Positions 16,215-25,317 are shown, counted from the stretch's first letter. The stretch is 64,000 nucleotides of DNA from Streptomyces curacoi (GCF_001513975.1 NZ_KQ947987.1:560945-624944); one strand, 5' to 3'. Numbers and translations: made by a program. The notes: a model not told the origin generated them from the sequence alone.

Positions 16215-17699
16215 TCAGGGGCGGACGAGACCGACGTCCGTGAGCCGCGCGTCCGTACCGGAGTCCGCCGCGTACCGCATGGTGTACGGCCGCAGGTTCC
16301 AGGCCCCGACCGTGAAGCCGAGGCGGCCCTCGCCCCCGGCACGGGCCTCGATCCGCCAGGGGGCGCCGCCGGTGGGGTAGAACCGCAGGGTCAGCGTCCG
16401 GCCCGACGGCAGAAAGAGCTCCGCGACGGACCGGTCCACCACCAGACGCAGTTCGACCGGGCCGCCCGTCCTCGCTTCGGGGCAAGGGATGCGGTAGGTG
16501 CCGCCATGTGCGCGCGGATCGCGGGAGCCGTGGTCGCGGTCCACGACGAGCTCACCGGCGGCGGAGTCGATCCTGATGTCGAGGTGCTCGGTGCCGTCGG
16601 CGGACGTCACCAGCCGCAGCCCGCCTGCCGTCGCGGGGGTGCGTGGTGCCAGCCGGGCCGTCAGGTCGAAGCTCTGGCCCACCGTTCCCAGGACGGCCGT
16701 TCCGGCGGTGTCGCCGGCCGCGGTCAGGGCGCGTCCGTCGCGCAGTGCGAGGAGTTCCGCCGCCGGGCGCTGCCGTACGGAGCCGTCCTCGGCGAGTGTC
16801 ACCTCGCGCGGCAGTGTCAGCAGCCCGGCCCAGCCGGCCTCACGGACCCACCCCGGGTCGCGGGCCTCCCAGGACCAGCCCCACAGCAGCCACCGGCCGT
16901 CGGGGGCGGGCAGCAGTGCCGGGGCGTAGAAGTCGGGGCCGTGGTCGAGCAGGGCGGGGGCGCCGGCGAGGAAGCGGCCGTCCCGCTCGCGTCCGGGGTA
17001 GACCACGGTCCGGCGCGGTCCCCGGTCCGGGTCCCAGGCGCTGAGGATCAGCGCACCGCGTCCGTCCGAGTGCAGGTACTGGGGGCACTCCCAGCCCAGC
17101 CCCGTGTCGGCGCCCGGCGCCACCGGCTGCGGGGCCCGCTCCAGGAACGGCCCCCGGTACTCCCACCGCTCCAGGTCCGCGGACTCGTACAGCAGCGCCG
17201 CCGCCCGGCCGTCCGCCCAGGCGGAGCCGACCAGCATCCGCCAGCGTCCGGCCTCGCGCCACACATACGGGTCGCGGTACATGGTCGCGCCCTCGGGCAG
17301 GCCGGGGATCAGCAGGCTGCCGCGCGGCGTCCAGGTGACACCGTGGTCCCGGGACTCGGCGGTGGTGACCGGCTGTGCCCAGCGGTCGGCGCGGAAGGCG
17401 GAGTAGAAGGCGACCATGCGGTCGCCGTCGGAGACGGCGTTGCCGGAGAAGCAGCCGTCGGCGTCCTCGCCGCCCGGCGTGGGCGCCAGCGCGAGGGGAA
17501 GTTCCTCCCAGGTCAGCAGGTCGGGGCTGCGGAAGTGGCCCCAGTGCATGTGCGCGTGCTCGGGCCCGTACGGGTTGTACTGGAAGCACACGTGGTAGTG
17601 GCCGTCGTGGAAGGCCAGCCCGTTGGGGTCGTTGATCCAGTTGCGGGGCGGGCGCAGATGCGCGACGGGCAGGTGGGGGTCTGCGGGCATGACGGACAC
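16215..17699 (-). CDS. intracellular GH32 beta-fructosidase
   Basis: The 494-residue product is a GH32 enzyme cleaving beta-D-fructofuranosides such as sucrose, inulin or levan oligosaccharides. The three canonical residues are present: WINDPNG (nucleophile Asp24), MYRDPYVW (transition-state Asp near 144) and GWECPQY (acid/base Glu near 206). A C-terminal beta-sandwich (about 340-494) ends the protein. There is no signal peptide, consistent with use of oligosaccharides imported by the upstream ABC system. The GTG at 17699 has AAAGGA 8 nt upstream; an ATG at 17690 is too far from that site. It is the last gene of the transporter operon. Confidence 0.88.
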   Translation of the reverse strand: MSVMPADPHLPVAHLRPPRNWINDPNGLAFHDGHYHVCFQYNPYGPEHAHMHWGHFRSPDLLTWEELPLALAPTPGGEDADGCFSGNAVSDGDRMVAFYSAFRADRWAQPVTTAESRDHGVTWTPRGSLLIPGLPEGATMYRDPYVWREAGRWRMLVGSAWADGRAAALLYESADLERWEYRGPFLERAPQPVAPGADTGLGWECPQYLHSDGRGALILSAWDPDRGPRRTVVYPGRERDGRFLAGAPALLDHGPDFYAPALLPAPDGRWLLWGWSWEARDPGWVREAGWAGLLTLPREVTLAEDGSVRQRPAAELLALRDGRALTAAGDTAGTAVLGTVGQSFDLTARLAPRTPATAGGLRLVTSADGTEHLDIRIDSAAGELVVDRDHGSRDPRAHGGTYRIPCPEARTGGPVELRLVVDRSVAELFLPSGRTLTLRFYPTGGAPWRIEARAGGEGRLGFTVGAWNLRPYTMRYAADSGTDARLTDVGLVRP

Positions 17700-17743
17700 G
17701 CAGGGGTCCTTTCCGGTGTGGGGGTCTGGTCGAAGGCGCGCGG

Positions 17744-18616
17744 TCAGCCCTTGACGCCGGTGGAGGCGATGCTGTTGACGAACGAGCGCTGGAAGGCCAC
17801 GAACAGGGCGAGGATCGGGACGGTGATCAGGGAGGAGTACGCCATGATCTGGCCCCAGCCGACGTTGAGTTGGAAGAAGTAGGAGATGCCGACCATCACC
17901 GGCCGCAGCTCCTCGCTCTGCACGACCATCAGCGGCCACAGGTAGGAGTTCCAGGCGGGCAGGAAGGTGAGGATGGCGACGGTGGCCACGGCCGGTCCGG
18001 ACAGCGGCATGACGATGCGGCGGTAGATGGTGAACCAGCCGGCGCCGTCCACGATCGCCGCCTCGTCGATCTCCTTGGGGATGCTCTGGAAGTACTGGTG
18101 GAAGAAGAAGACCGAGAAGGCGTTGGCGACGAACGGCAGGATCTGCACCTGGTAGGTGTCCATCCAGCCGGTCGTCCACTCCAGGTGGAAGCCGTTGACG
18201 CGCAGCAGCGGCAGCTGGTTGACCCACCACACCAGCGGCAGCGCGAAGGTCTCGAACGGCACGATCAGGGTGGCGATCACGGCGGTCAGCACGAGCTTCC
18301 TGCCGGGCCAGCGCATCCGTGACAGGGCGAAGGCCGCCATGCTGTTGACGAGGATGCCGAGCACCACGGTGATCGACGAGATCAGTACGGAGTTCAGCAG
18401 GAACCGCGCCGCCGGGACCCGCTCGAACACGCCCGTGTAGTTGTCCAGGGACAGGGCGCCGACCGGCAGGAAGGCCCGCCAGGAGCCCAGGTCGCCGAAG
18501 ATCTGGTCGTCCGGCTTGAACGACGAGACCAGCATGAAGACGAGCGGCAGCGCGAAGACCAGGGCGAGGACGACACGGCCGGCGTGCCCGCCGAGGTGCT
18601 TGAGGAAGGAGGTCAT
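17744..18616 (-). CDS. sugar ABC transporter permease (MalG-type)
   Basis: The 290-residue product has about six membrane helices, beginning GRVVLALVFALPLVFMLVSS. The EAA loop EIDEAAIVDGAGWFTIYRRI, which contacts the ATPase subunit, is near residue 185. It belongs to the carbohydrate uptake CUT1 class. It begins 1 nt after the stop of the other permease, so translation is probably coupled. No ATPase gene is in this locus; CUT1 importers in Streptomyces commonly share the MsiK ATPase encoded elsewhere. Confidence 0.9.
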   Translation of the reverse strand: MTSFLKHLGGHAGRVVLALVFALPLVFMLVSSFKPDDQIFGDLGSWRAFLPVGALSLDNYTGVFERVPAARFLLNSVLISSITVVLGILVNSMAAFALSRMRWPGRKLVLTAVIATLIVPFETFALPLVWWVNQLPLLRVNGFHLEWTTGWMDTYQVQILPFVANAFSVFFFHQYFQSIPKEIDEAAIVDGAGWFTIYRRIVMPLSGPAVATVAILTFLPAWNSYLWPLMVVQSEELRPVMVGISYFFQLNVGWGQIMAYSSLITVPILALFVAFQRSFVNSIASTGVKG

Positions 18617-18617
18617 G

Positions 18618-19553
18618 TCAGTCCTTCTCCCGGGTCAGGAAACGCTGGACGAGGGACACGGTCAGCACGAGCACGAAGAACACCAGGGAGATGGCTGCCG
18701 CGTACGCGGTCTGCTGCTGCTCGTAGCCGGTGCGCATCGCCTGGTGGACGACGGTGGTGGTGGAGTCGAGCGGACCGCCCTGGGTCATCACGTTGATCTG
18801 GGTGAAGAGACCGAACGCCTGGATGGTGATGGTGATCAGCACGAAGGTGCGGGTGGCGCGCAGTCCGGGCCAGGTGACATGGCGGAAGCGGTGCCGGCGG
18901 GTGGCGCCGTCGAGGTCGGCGGCCTCGTACAGCTCGGCGGGAATGGTCTGCAGACCGGCCAGCCAGATGATCATGTGGAAGCCGACGCCCTGCCACACCG
19001 ACATCAGGATGACGGCCGGCATCGCGGTGGCCGGGTCGCCCAGCCAGTCCCGGCCCTCGACGTGTCCGAAGGTGAGTGCCGAGAGCACGTGGTTGATCAG
19101 GCCGTCCTGCCGGTAGAGGAAGGTCCACAGCAGGGACACGACCACCATCGAGGTGACGACCGGCAGGAAGTAGACGGTGCGGAAGAAGTTGACGCCGCGC
19201 ACCTTCGCGTCGACCAGCAGCGCCAGCACCAGGGCGAGCCCGGCCTGGAGTGGGACGACGACGGCGGCGAAGTACGCCGTGTTGCGCAGGGACTTGAAGA
19301 AGACCGGGTCCTGGAAGAGCTGGGTGAAGTTCCGCAGGCCCACGAAGCGGGCCGGGGTGGGTGAGACGAGTCGTGCGTCGGTGAAGGACAGGGCGAAGGT
19401 CAAGGCGAGCGGTACGACGACGAAGACGATCAGCAGCACCACGGCCGGGGTGGCCATGCCGAGGGCGGTGAGGCTCTCACGGCGACGGGCGTTGGTCGTT
19501 CGGGTTCGCCGGACCGTGCGCAGCCGGCCGAGGGCTGCGGTCATGGTGGTCAC
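18618..19553 (-). CDS. sugar ABC transporter permease (MalF-type)
   Basis: The 311-residue product has a basic N-terminus followed by a first membrane helix (TPAVVLLIVFVVVPLALTF) and five further segments. The EAA-type loop (ELYEAADLDGATRRHRFRHV) is near residue 220. It forms the channel with the MalG-type subunit. The gene follows the binding-protein gene after a 79-nt spacer that contains a perfect 12-bp stem (19572-19626). Confidence 0.9.
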   Translation of the reverse strand: MTTMTAALGRLRTVRRTRTTNARRRESLTALGMATPAVVLLIVFVVVPLALTFALSFTDARLVSPTPARFVGLRNFTQLFQDPVFFKSLRNTAYFAAVVVPLQAGLALVLALLVDAKVRGVNFFRTVYFLPVVTSMVVVSLLWTFLYRQDGLINHVLSALTFGHVEGRDWLGDPATAMPAVILMSVWQGVGFHMIIWLAGLQTIPAELYEAADLDGATRRHRFRHVTWPGLRATRTFVLITITIQAFGLFTQINVMTQGGPLDSTTTVVHQAMRTGYEQQQTAYAAAISLVFFVLVLTVSLVQRFLTREKD

Positions 19554-19571
19554 GGGTAGCTCCAGGGGGAG

Positions 19572-19626
19572 CCGGTCCGGTTCAGGCGGTGCGGGGAGGC
19601 GCGGTCGGGGGCCCGAACCGGACCGG
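19572..19626 (-). promoter_or_regulatory. intercistronic stem-loop after the binding-protein gene
   Basis: CCGGTCCGGTTC (19572-19583) is the exact reverse complement of GAACCGGACCGG (19615-19626), with a 31-nt loop. Stem-loops in this position of sugar operons can protect or trim the mRNA so that the binding protein is made in excess over the permeases; that role here is inferred. Confidence 0.5.
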
Positions 19627-19632
19627 GGCGGG

Positions 19633-20934
19633 TCAGCCGGCGTAGTGGTTGTTCGTCTTCAGGTTGTTGTCGATGTCCTTGGCGGCCTGGCCGAGAGCGT
19701 CCTTGGGGTCGGCGCCGGCCAGGATGTCCTGCACGGCCTTCTGGAACTCGGTGGAGATGTACGGGTAGGCCGGGGTGACCGGGCGCACCACCGCGTACTC
19801 GCGCGCGAACCGGGTGAACACGCTGAACTCCCCGCCCGGCTGGTAGCCGTCGACCTGCTCGGCGGCGGCGTCGGTGGCCGGGATCGTGCCGGTGGCCCTG
19901 GCGTAGTCCACGAAGTACTTCGTCTGCCGGGAGAACTTCAACCACGCCTGCGCGCCGGCCTTGTTGGAGCAGGTCGAGCTCATCGCCCACTGCCAGGAGG
20001 CGCCGCCGATCCTGGGCCCGTGCAAGAAGTCGACCGGCGGGATGATCGCCAGGTCGTCACCGAGCTTCGCGGCGTTCTTGGCCGCGTTCCAGCTGCCGTC
20101 CCAGTGGATGGCGCTCTTGCCGGCCAGGAAGTCCTTGTTGGGGTCGACTCCCGACTTCTTCGCCAGATAGCCCTTGGTGACCAGCGAGCGCAGCCAGGTG
20201 GCCCACTCCACGGCGTCCTTGCCGTCGAGCGTGCCCGAGGCGCTCTTGTAGCCGTCGCGGTCGATCAGGTCCCCGCCGAAGCTCTGCAGCTGCGGTGAGT
20301 AGGCGTACGGGTACCACTCGCCGAGGCTGCCGGTGCCCATCTCCAGCGGGTACTCGAACTTCCCGCTCTTCTTCAGCTCGGCCAGCGCGGAGTCGAACTC
20401 GTCCTTCGTCCAGGGCTTGGCCATGGTCGGGATGCGGATGCCGTACTTCTTCAACACCGAGGTGCGGGCGAAGAAGGTGAGGGAGACGTCGGTGAAGCCG
20501 AACGCGTAGACCTTGTCCCGGTAGCGGCCGACGGTGCTGGGCAGCTGGTCGGACAGCGGAACCTCGCTGCCGGAGACGTCCATCGGGGAGAGATAGCCGC
20601 CCCATGCCCAGTTCGGCACGTTGGGGCCGTCCACGTCGAGCAGACAGGGCAGCTTGCGGGCGGAGGCGGCGGCCACGACGGAGTCGTTGTAGTTGCTCTG
20701 CGGGAACGCCTGGAGCTCGACCTTGTACTTGCTCTGCGAGGCGTTGAAGTCCTTGATGATCTTCTTGACGACGTCGAGTTCGGCCGAGTTGCCGGCGTTG
20801 TGCGTCCACAGCGTCAGCGTGTCGCCGCTGGCTCCGGACGTGCTGCCGCCGCTCCCGGTCGCGCATCCGGCGACCAGCGCGGTCGCCGCCGCGACGGCTA
20901 CACTCGCGACTGCGAGGCGCCTGGTTCTGAACAC
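19633..20934 (-). CDS. sugar-binding lipoprotein of ABC importer
   Basis: The 433-residue product is an extracellular solute-binding protein of the MalE class. The signal sequence runs from VFRTRRLAVASVAVAAATAL to the lipobox LVAGC, so it is anchored by a lipidated Cys. Family elements include SAELDVVKKIIKDFNASQSK, IHWDGSWNAAKNA and TFRARVTRYAY-like C-terminal helices. The GTG at 20934 is preferred because GGAGGAA ends 7 nt upstream. As first gene of the operon with two permeases and a GH32, it probably captures fructose-containing oligosaccharides. Two inverted repeats in its leader (20961-20978 and 20984-21004) may be regulatory. Confidence 0.85.
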   Translation of the reverse strand: MFRTRRLAVASVAVAAATALVAGCATGSGGSTSGASGDTLTLWTHNAGNSAELDVVKKIIKDFNASQSKYKVELQAFPQSNYNDSVVAAASARKLPCLLDVDGPNVPNWAWGGYLSPMDVSGSEVPLSDQLPSTVGRYRDKVYAFGFTDVSLTFFARTSVLKKYGIRIPTMAKPWTKDEFDSALAELKKSGKFEYPLEMGTGSLGEWYPYAYSPQLQSFGGDLIDRDGYKSASGTLDGKDAVEWATWLRSLVTKGYLAKKSGVDPNKDFLAGKSAIHWDGSWNAAKNAAKLGDDLAIIPPVDFLHGPRIGGASWQWAMSSTCSNKAGAQAWLKFSRQTKYFVDYARATGTIPATDAAAEQVDGYQPGGEFSVFTRFAREYAVVRPVTPAYPYISTEFQKAVQDILAGADPKDALGQAAKDIDNNLKTNNHYAG

Positions 20935-20983
20935 CACGAGGTTCCTCCATCTCACTGAGACGGGTCTTGCCGGACCCGCCTTG

Positions 20984-21004
20984 GCGACCGGTTGCGACGG
21001 TCGC
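20984..21004. promoter_or_regulatory. inverted repeat upstream of the binding-protein gene
   Basis: GCGACCG-GTTGCGA-CGGTCGC has perfect 7-bp arms and lies 50-70 bp upstream of the start. It could be an operator or an RNA hairpin. It does not resemble the AAATCGG sites next to the LacI gene. Confidence 0.35.
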
Positions 21005-21019
21005 TGTTTCTTGGTGGTC

Positions 21020-21058
21020 GTCCCGCCGCCCGGGGGTCAGAGCTCCGGGCGGCGGGAC
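21020..21058 (-). terminator. strong hairpin after the LacI gene
   Basis: GTCCCGCCGCCCGG (21020-21033) and CCGGGCGGCGGGAC (21045-21058) are perfect complements around an 11-nt loop, 22 nt beyond the LacI stop codon. It separates the regulator from the transporter operon. Confidence 0.65.
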
Positions 21059-21080
21059 AACCGTTTTCGGGTGCCCGGTT

Positions 21081-22115
21081 TCAGCCCTCGGCGGGGGCGC
21101 CGATGGAGGCACGTTCCCGCAGCGGCATGGGCACACGGTGGACGACTGCTTCGAGCGGCCCCTTGCGGAGGATCAACTCCACGGCGCGGCGGCCCAGTTG
21201 GTAGTGCGGCAGCTTCAGGGTGGTGAGCGCCGGGCGCAGTACGGCCGCGATGTCCTGGTCGTCGAAGGAGACCACCGACACATCGCCGGGCACCGACAGA
21301 CCCGCCTCGCCGAGCGCCTGGTAGGCGCCCATGGACACCCGATCGGTCAGGCACACCAGCGCCCGTGGGCGGTGGCCCGCCGCGAGCAGCGCGGAGACCT
21401 CCCGGTGGCCGTCCGGCGTGTTCCAGTCGCACTCGACGACACCGTCCAGGCGCGCGCCGCCTGCCCGCAGGACCTCCTCCAGGCCGCGCATGCGTTCGTT
21501 GCCGGCGATGATCCCCTCGGGGGTGGCCGGCACGGCCTGGTGGCCGCCGATCGCCCAGATGCCCTCGCGGTGACCGGCCGCGAGCAGGGCACGGGCCGCG
21601 TCCCGCCCGGCCTCCAGCTCGTCGGGGACGACGGACGGGGCGTCGAAGCCGGGGGCGAGGCAGTTCAGCAGCACCACCCGGCGCCCGAACAGCTCCTTGG
21701 GCGGGGTGACGTACCGGGTGAACATGGACGCGTAGATCACCGCGTCCACCTGGCGGTCCAGCAGCGCGTGCACCAGCGAGGACTCGGCGGCGCGATCGCC
21801 GCCCGCCTCCGTGATGAACAGCAGGTGGTCCCGCTCCCGGGCGGCCTCCAGCGCGCCGCGGATCACCTCGCCCGCGAACGGCGTCGTGGTGATCCGGTCC
21901 GACACGAACCCGATGGTCTGCGTGGACTTCGTCCGCAGGCTGCGCGCGGTGACGTTCGGGCGGTAGCCCAGCTCCCGGGCGGCCTCCAGCACCCGCCGGC
22001 GGGAGGCGTCGGAGATACGCATGTCGGTGCGGCCGGACAGCGCGAACGACGCGGTCGTGGGCGAGACGCCCGCCTTGCGGGCGACATCGGCCATGGTCAC
22101 ACGACGCTCGGGCAT
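21081..22115 (-). CDS. LacI family regulator of the fructan locus
   Basis: The 344-residue product has a classical LacI HTH and hinge: TMADVARKAGVSPTTASFAL, then RTDMRISDASRRRVLEAARE. The periplasmic-binding-protein-like effector domain follows (QTIGFVSDRITTTPFAGEVI, ALVCLTDRVSMGAYQALGEA, VSVVSFDDQDIAAVLRPALT). It likely represses the adjacent GH32 gene and itself, and responds to a fructose-containing sugar. Two copies of the same near-palindrome, one in its own leader (22136-22151) and one before the divergent GH32-like gene (22329-22343), are the probable binding sites. A TTGACA -35 box lies at 22191-22186. Confidence 0.9.
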   Translation of the reverse strand: MPERRVTMADVARKAGVSPTTASFALSGRTDMRISDASRRRVLEAARELGYRPNVTARSLRTKSTQTIGFVSDRITTTPFAGEVIRGALEAARERDHLLFITEAGGDRAAESSLVHALLDRQVDAVIYASMFTRYVTPPKELFGRRVVLLNCLAPGFDAPSVVPDELEAGRDAARALLAAGHREGIWAIGGHQAVPATPEGIIAGNERMRGLEEVLRAGGARLDGVVECDWNTPDGHREVSALLAAGHRPRALVCLTDRVSMGAYQALGEAGLSVPGDVSVVSFDDQDIAAVLRPALTTLKLPHYQLGRRAVELILRKGPLEAVVHRVPMPLRERASIGAPAEG

Positions 22116-22135
22116 CAGCCGCTCAGCTCCCCTTT

Positions 22136-22151
22136 GTTAAATCGGATTAGC
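22136..22151. promoter_or_regulatory. LacI operator candidate in the regulator's own leader
   Basis: GTTAAATCGGATTAGC matches, in opposite orientation, the site at 22329-22343 at 12 of 15 positions (consensus GYYAAATCGGWTTAG). It overlaps the expected transcription start of the LacI gene. Confidence 0.6.
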
Positions 22152-22162
22152 AAGTTGCGACG

Positions 22163-22191
22163 AGAGTGATGCGCCCGTCGCCCGATGTCAA
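22163..22191 (-). promoter_or_regulatory. candidate promoter of the LacI gene
   Basis: TTGACA (22191-22186) is followed after 17 bp by CACTCT (22168-22163). The -35 box is perfect and the -10 box is weak. The operator lies about 12 bp downstream. Confidence 0.35.
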
Positions 22192-22328
22192 CCCTGCGGA
22201 TATGCCCCAGGGCGAACAGTGCTGATATGTGCGGGTTCATTGAGGTCTTGAGGTCACGCCGGGGTAACTCGACATGCATTAGCTCTTGCGTTAGCAGGAG
22301 CGGCGCGCCAACGATGCCGAGCCATCGA

Positions 22329-22343
22329 CTAAACCGATTTGGC
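22329..22343. promoter_or_regulatory. LacI operator candidate before the secreted GH32-like gene
   Basis: CTAAACCGATTTGGC is the reverse complement of GCCAAATCGGTTTAG and pairs with the site at 22136-22151. It lies 41-55 bp upstream of the ATG, where a bound repressor would block transcription. Confidence 0.6.
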
Positions 22344-22383
22344 ACGGCGTCAGGCCTGCCCGTGAGCCACCCAGGAGCCAGCC

Positions 22384-25317
22384 ATGAGGAGAAGAACAGC
22401 CCTCACTGTCGTCTCCGCCGCCATCGGCGGCGCCGTCGTACCGCTCTCGTTCGCCTCCGCTCCCGCCGCAGCCCAGGGCGGGCGTGGGCCCCAGAGCCCC
22501 ACCGCCCGCTGGGACTTCGACGAGCGCACCGGCACGGTCACCCGCGAGGCGGTCTCCGGCTCCGCCGACCCCATCGGCTACGTCTTCGACGACGCCCGCT
22601 ACAAACCCGACAGCGACCCCGTGAGGCGCCGCGGAGTGAGCGGCCGGGCGCTGTACTTCGACGGCTACTCCACCGTCGTCACCGCCCAGAGCCCCGGCGC
22701 GCTCGACCCCGCCGACGGCATGACCATCGACGTGTGGATCGCCCCGTACGCCTGCGAGCACGGCATCGACGGCAAGCCTCAGGCCCTCGTCAACCAGCAC
22801 GACCCGGACGCCAGGACCGGCTTCCTGCTCGGCCTGCGCCGCTTCGGGCAGATCGTGTTCCAACTCGGCTTCGGGACCGAACTGGTCGAGGTCAGGGGAG
22901 CCCCGGACCGGCCGGCCGCCAAGCACAGGTGGACCCATGTCACGGCCACCTACGACCCGGCCGCCCGGCAACTGCGCCTCTACCGCGACGGCCGTCCGAT
23001 CGGCACCGCCGCCACCCCGGACAAGACGCCCGTACCGGCCCCGGACGAGCCCCTGCTCATCGGCCGCCACAACCGGGCCACGCTGCTGAACGGCGAGTTC
23101 CACGCCAACATGTACATGGGGCTGATGGACAGCCTCGTGATCCGCCCGGGCACCCTGGACGACCCGACGGCGCAGCGGGAGCACGCCGACACGATCGCGG
23201 CCCTCCCGGGCGGGCAGACCCCCCGGCCGGACCTGACCCACCACCGGACCCGTTTCGACGGCGACCGGCACCGCCCCCAGTTCCACATGCTGCCGCCCTG
23301 GCACTGGATGAACGAGCCGCACGCGCCCGTGTACTTCAAGGGCAAGTACCACATCTTCTACCAGCACGATCCGTTCGGCCCGTACTGGGGCCAGATCCAC
23401 TGGGGACACGCGGTCAGCACCGACCTGGTGCACTGGCGCGACCTGCCCATGGCCCTCGCGCCCGCCGCGGACTCGGTCGGACCGGACGGGATCTGGTCCG
23501 GCTCGGCCCACGTCGACGGCGACCGAGGGCCGGTGCTGTTCTTCACCGGCGGCGACGACCGGCTGCCGTACCGCCAGCGCACCGGGCTCGCCGTGTCGTC
23601 CTACCAGGCCGACGGAGACACGGACCTGCCCACCTGGACGATGAGGTCCGAGCCGGTCACCGAGGCACCGGCGGGTCTGCCGGCCGGCCCCGGCACCGCG
23701 TGGGCGGAGAACTTCCGCGACCCGTTCGTCTGGGAGGAGGACGGCGTCTGGTACCAGCTGGTCGGCAGCGGCATCGTCGACTACGACGGCACGCGGGTCA
23801 CCAGGAAGTACGGCGGAACCGCCCTCGTGCACACCGCCCGCAGACCCGAGGGCCCCTGGACCCACCGCGGCCCCCTGTACTGGAACGACCTCGCCACGGT
23901 GCCCGAGCCCGGCGAGGCGTGGGAGCTGCCGGTACTCCTCCCGCTCCCCGGCCCCCGGGGCGGACGCACCGGCAAGCACATCCTGCTCGTCAGCCCGTGG
24001 TGGGAGTCGTTCCACCCGAGCGCCGTCAAGCACACGTACTACTGGATCGGCACCTTCGACAAGCGCGAGTGCCGCTTCGTGCCGGACCACGAGGAGCCCC
24101 GCGAGTTCGACTTCGGCGAGCACTTCACCGGACCGTCCGGCTTCGTCACCCCCGACGGCCGGTCCGTGCTCTTCAGCATCACCCAGGACCGCCGCAGCGA
24201 ACAGCAGCACGCCCAGTCCGGCTGGGCGCACAACGCCGGGATGCCCGTCAGCGTCTTCCTGCGGCAGGACGGCACCCTCGGCGTCGAACCGATCGCCGAG
24301 GCGGCCGGCCTCCGGGGCGAGAGGCTGGCCCGGGTCCGGCGGGCCTCCGTCGAGGAAGCGAACCGGAGTCTCACCGAGATCTCGGGTGACCTGCTGGACA
24401 TCAGCGCCGTCATCGAGCCGCGCGGCGCCGAGCGGATCACGCTGGCGGTCCGCGCCTGCGCCGACGGCACGGAGGAGACCCTGCTCTGCTACGACACCGC
24501 CGAGCGCCGCTTCTGGATCGACCGCGGCCGCTCCAGCCTCGACCCCGACGTACGCAAGGGGGTGCACGGGGGAACCGTCGAACTGGACGGCGGGCGGCTG
24601 CGACTGCGCGTCCTGCTGGACCGCTCGATGCTGGAGGCGTACGTCAACGGGACCAACAGCCTCACCAGCCGCGTCTACCCCACCCGGGCAGACGCCACCG
24701 GCCTGCGTCTGACCGCGCGGGGAGGCGCAGCCCACGTCCTGGAGCTGGACGTCTGGCGCATGAACGGCGCCTACGACACGCCCGTCGCTCCCGCCGCCTA
24801 CGACCCGCCGCGCCCGACGGACGTCGACGCCCTCCCCAACCACGACTTCGCCACCGGCGACCTCACCGGATGGACCGTCGTCTCCGGCACGACCTTCAGC
24901 GACGCCAACGTGACCACCCGCACCGACTGGGACTGGGGCGGCCCCTTCTACCAGGCCGAGACGGCGGACGACGTGTCCGGCCACCACCTGTGGGGCTTCA
25001 ACCCGGACGCGGGCGGCGACGACGCCACCGGAGTGCTCCGCTCCGCCACCGTGGTCCTCGGCGGAGACGGCATGGTCGACCTGCTCGTCTCCGGCGGCAA
25101 CGACCCCGACCGCTGCTACGCGGCCGTCGTCCGCGCCGACGACGGCAAGGTCCTGGCCAAGGCGACCGGCCGCGGCGTCGAACAGTACCGCCGCGTCGTC
25201 CTCGACCTGTCCGCCCATATCGGCGAGCGGGTCTACGTCGAGGTCGTCGACCGGGCCACCGGCGGGTGGGGCCACATCAACGTGGACGACGTCAATGTTC
25301 CCGTGCGCCGTGACTGA
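22384..25317 (+). CDS. secreted GH32-like protein with LamG domain and altered nucleophile motif
   Basis: The 977-residue product has a Tat/Sec signal (MRRRTALTVVSAAIGG, ending AAAQ). A concanavalin-like LamG domain follows (about 40-280: GRALYFDGYSTVVTAQSPGA, MTIDVWIAPYA). Then comes a GH32 propeller (about 295-620) with GQIHWGHAVSTDLVHWRDLP and FRDPFVW (Asp446). The acid/base Glu fits WELPVLLP (Glu514). The nucleophile motif normally read as WMNDPNG is WMNEPHAP here (Glu311), a notable change. A GH32 C-terminal sandwich (LDRSMLEAYVNG) and a final carbohydrate-binding-like domain (about 820-977) complete it. CAGGAG precedes the ATG. It is divergent from the LacI gene and probably fructan-related, but activity is uncertain. 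Confidence 0.8.
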   Translation: MRRRTALTVVSAAIGGAVVPLSFASAPAAAQGGRGPQSPTARWDFDERTGTVTREAVSGSADPIGYVFDDARYKPDSDPVRRRGVSGRALYFDGYSTVVTAQSPGALDPADGMTIDVWIAPYACEHGIDGKPQALVNQHDPDARTGFLLGLRRFGQIVFQLGFGTELVEVRGAPDRPAAKHRWTHVTATYDPAARQLRLYRDGRPIGTAATPDKTPVPAPDEPLLIGRHNRATLLNGEFHANMYMGLMDSLVIRPGTLDDPTAQREHADTIAALPGGQTPRPDLTHHRTRFDGDRHRPQFHMLPPWHWMNEPHAPVYFKGKYHIFYQHDPFGPYWGQIHWGHAVSTDLVHWRDLPMALAPAADSVGPDGIWSGSAHVDGDRGPVLFFTGGDDRLPYRQRTGLAVSSYQADGDTDLPTWTMRSEPVTEAPAGLPAGPGTAWAENFRDPFVWEEDGVWYQLVGSGIVDYDGTRVTRKYGGTALVHTARRPEGPWTHRGPLYWNDLATVPEPGEAWELPVLLPLPGPRGGRTGKHILLVSPWWESFHPSAVKHTYYWIGTFDKRECRFVPDHEEPREFDFGEHFTGPSGFVTPDGRSVLFSITQDRRSEQQHAQSGWAHNAGMPVSVFLRQDGTLGVEPIAEAAGLRGERLARVRRASVEEANRSLTEISGDLLDISAVIEPRGAERITLAVRACADGTEETLLCYDTAERRFWIDRGRSSLDPDVRKGVHGGTVELDGGRLRLRVLLDRSMLEAYVNGTNSLTSRVYPTRADATGLRLTARGGAAHVLELDVWRMNGAYDTPVAPAAYDPPRPTDVDALPNHDFATGDLTGWTVVSGTTFSDANVTTRTDWDWGGPFYQAETADDVSGHHLWGFNPDAGGDDATGVLRSATVVLGGDGMVDLLVSGGNDPDRCYAAVVRADDGKVLAKATGRGVEQYRRVVLDLSAHIGERVYVEVVDRATGGWGHINVDDVNVPVRRD

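Noticed and set aside
20984..21004. Third LacI operator for the fructan transporter operon
   Set aside because: The inverted repeat does not share the AAATCGG core of the two convincing sites, so it was kept only as an unassigned inverted repeat.
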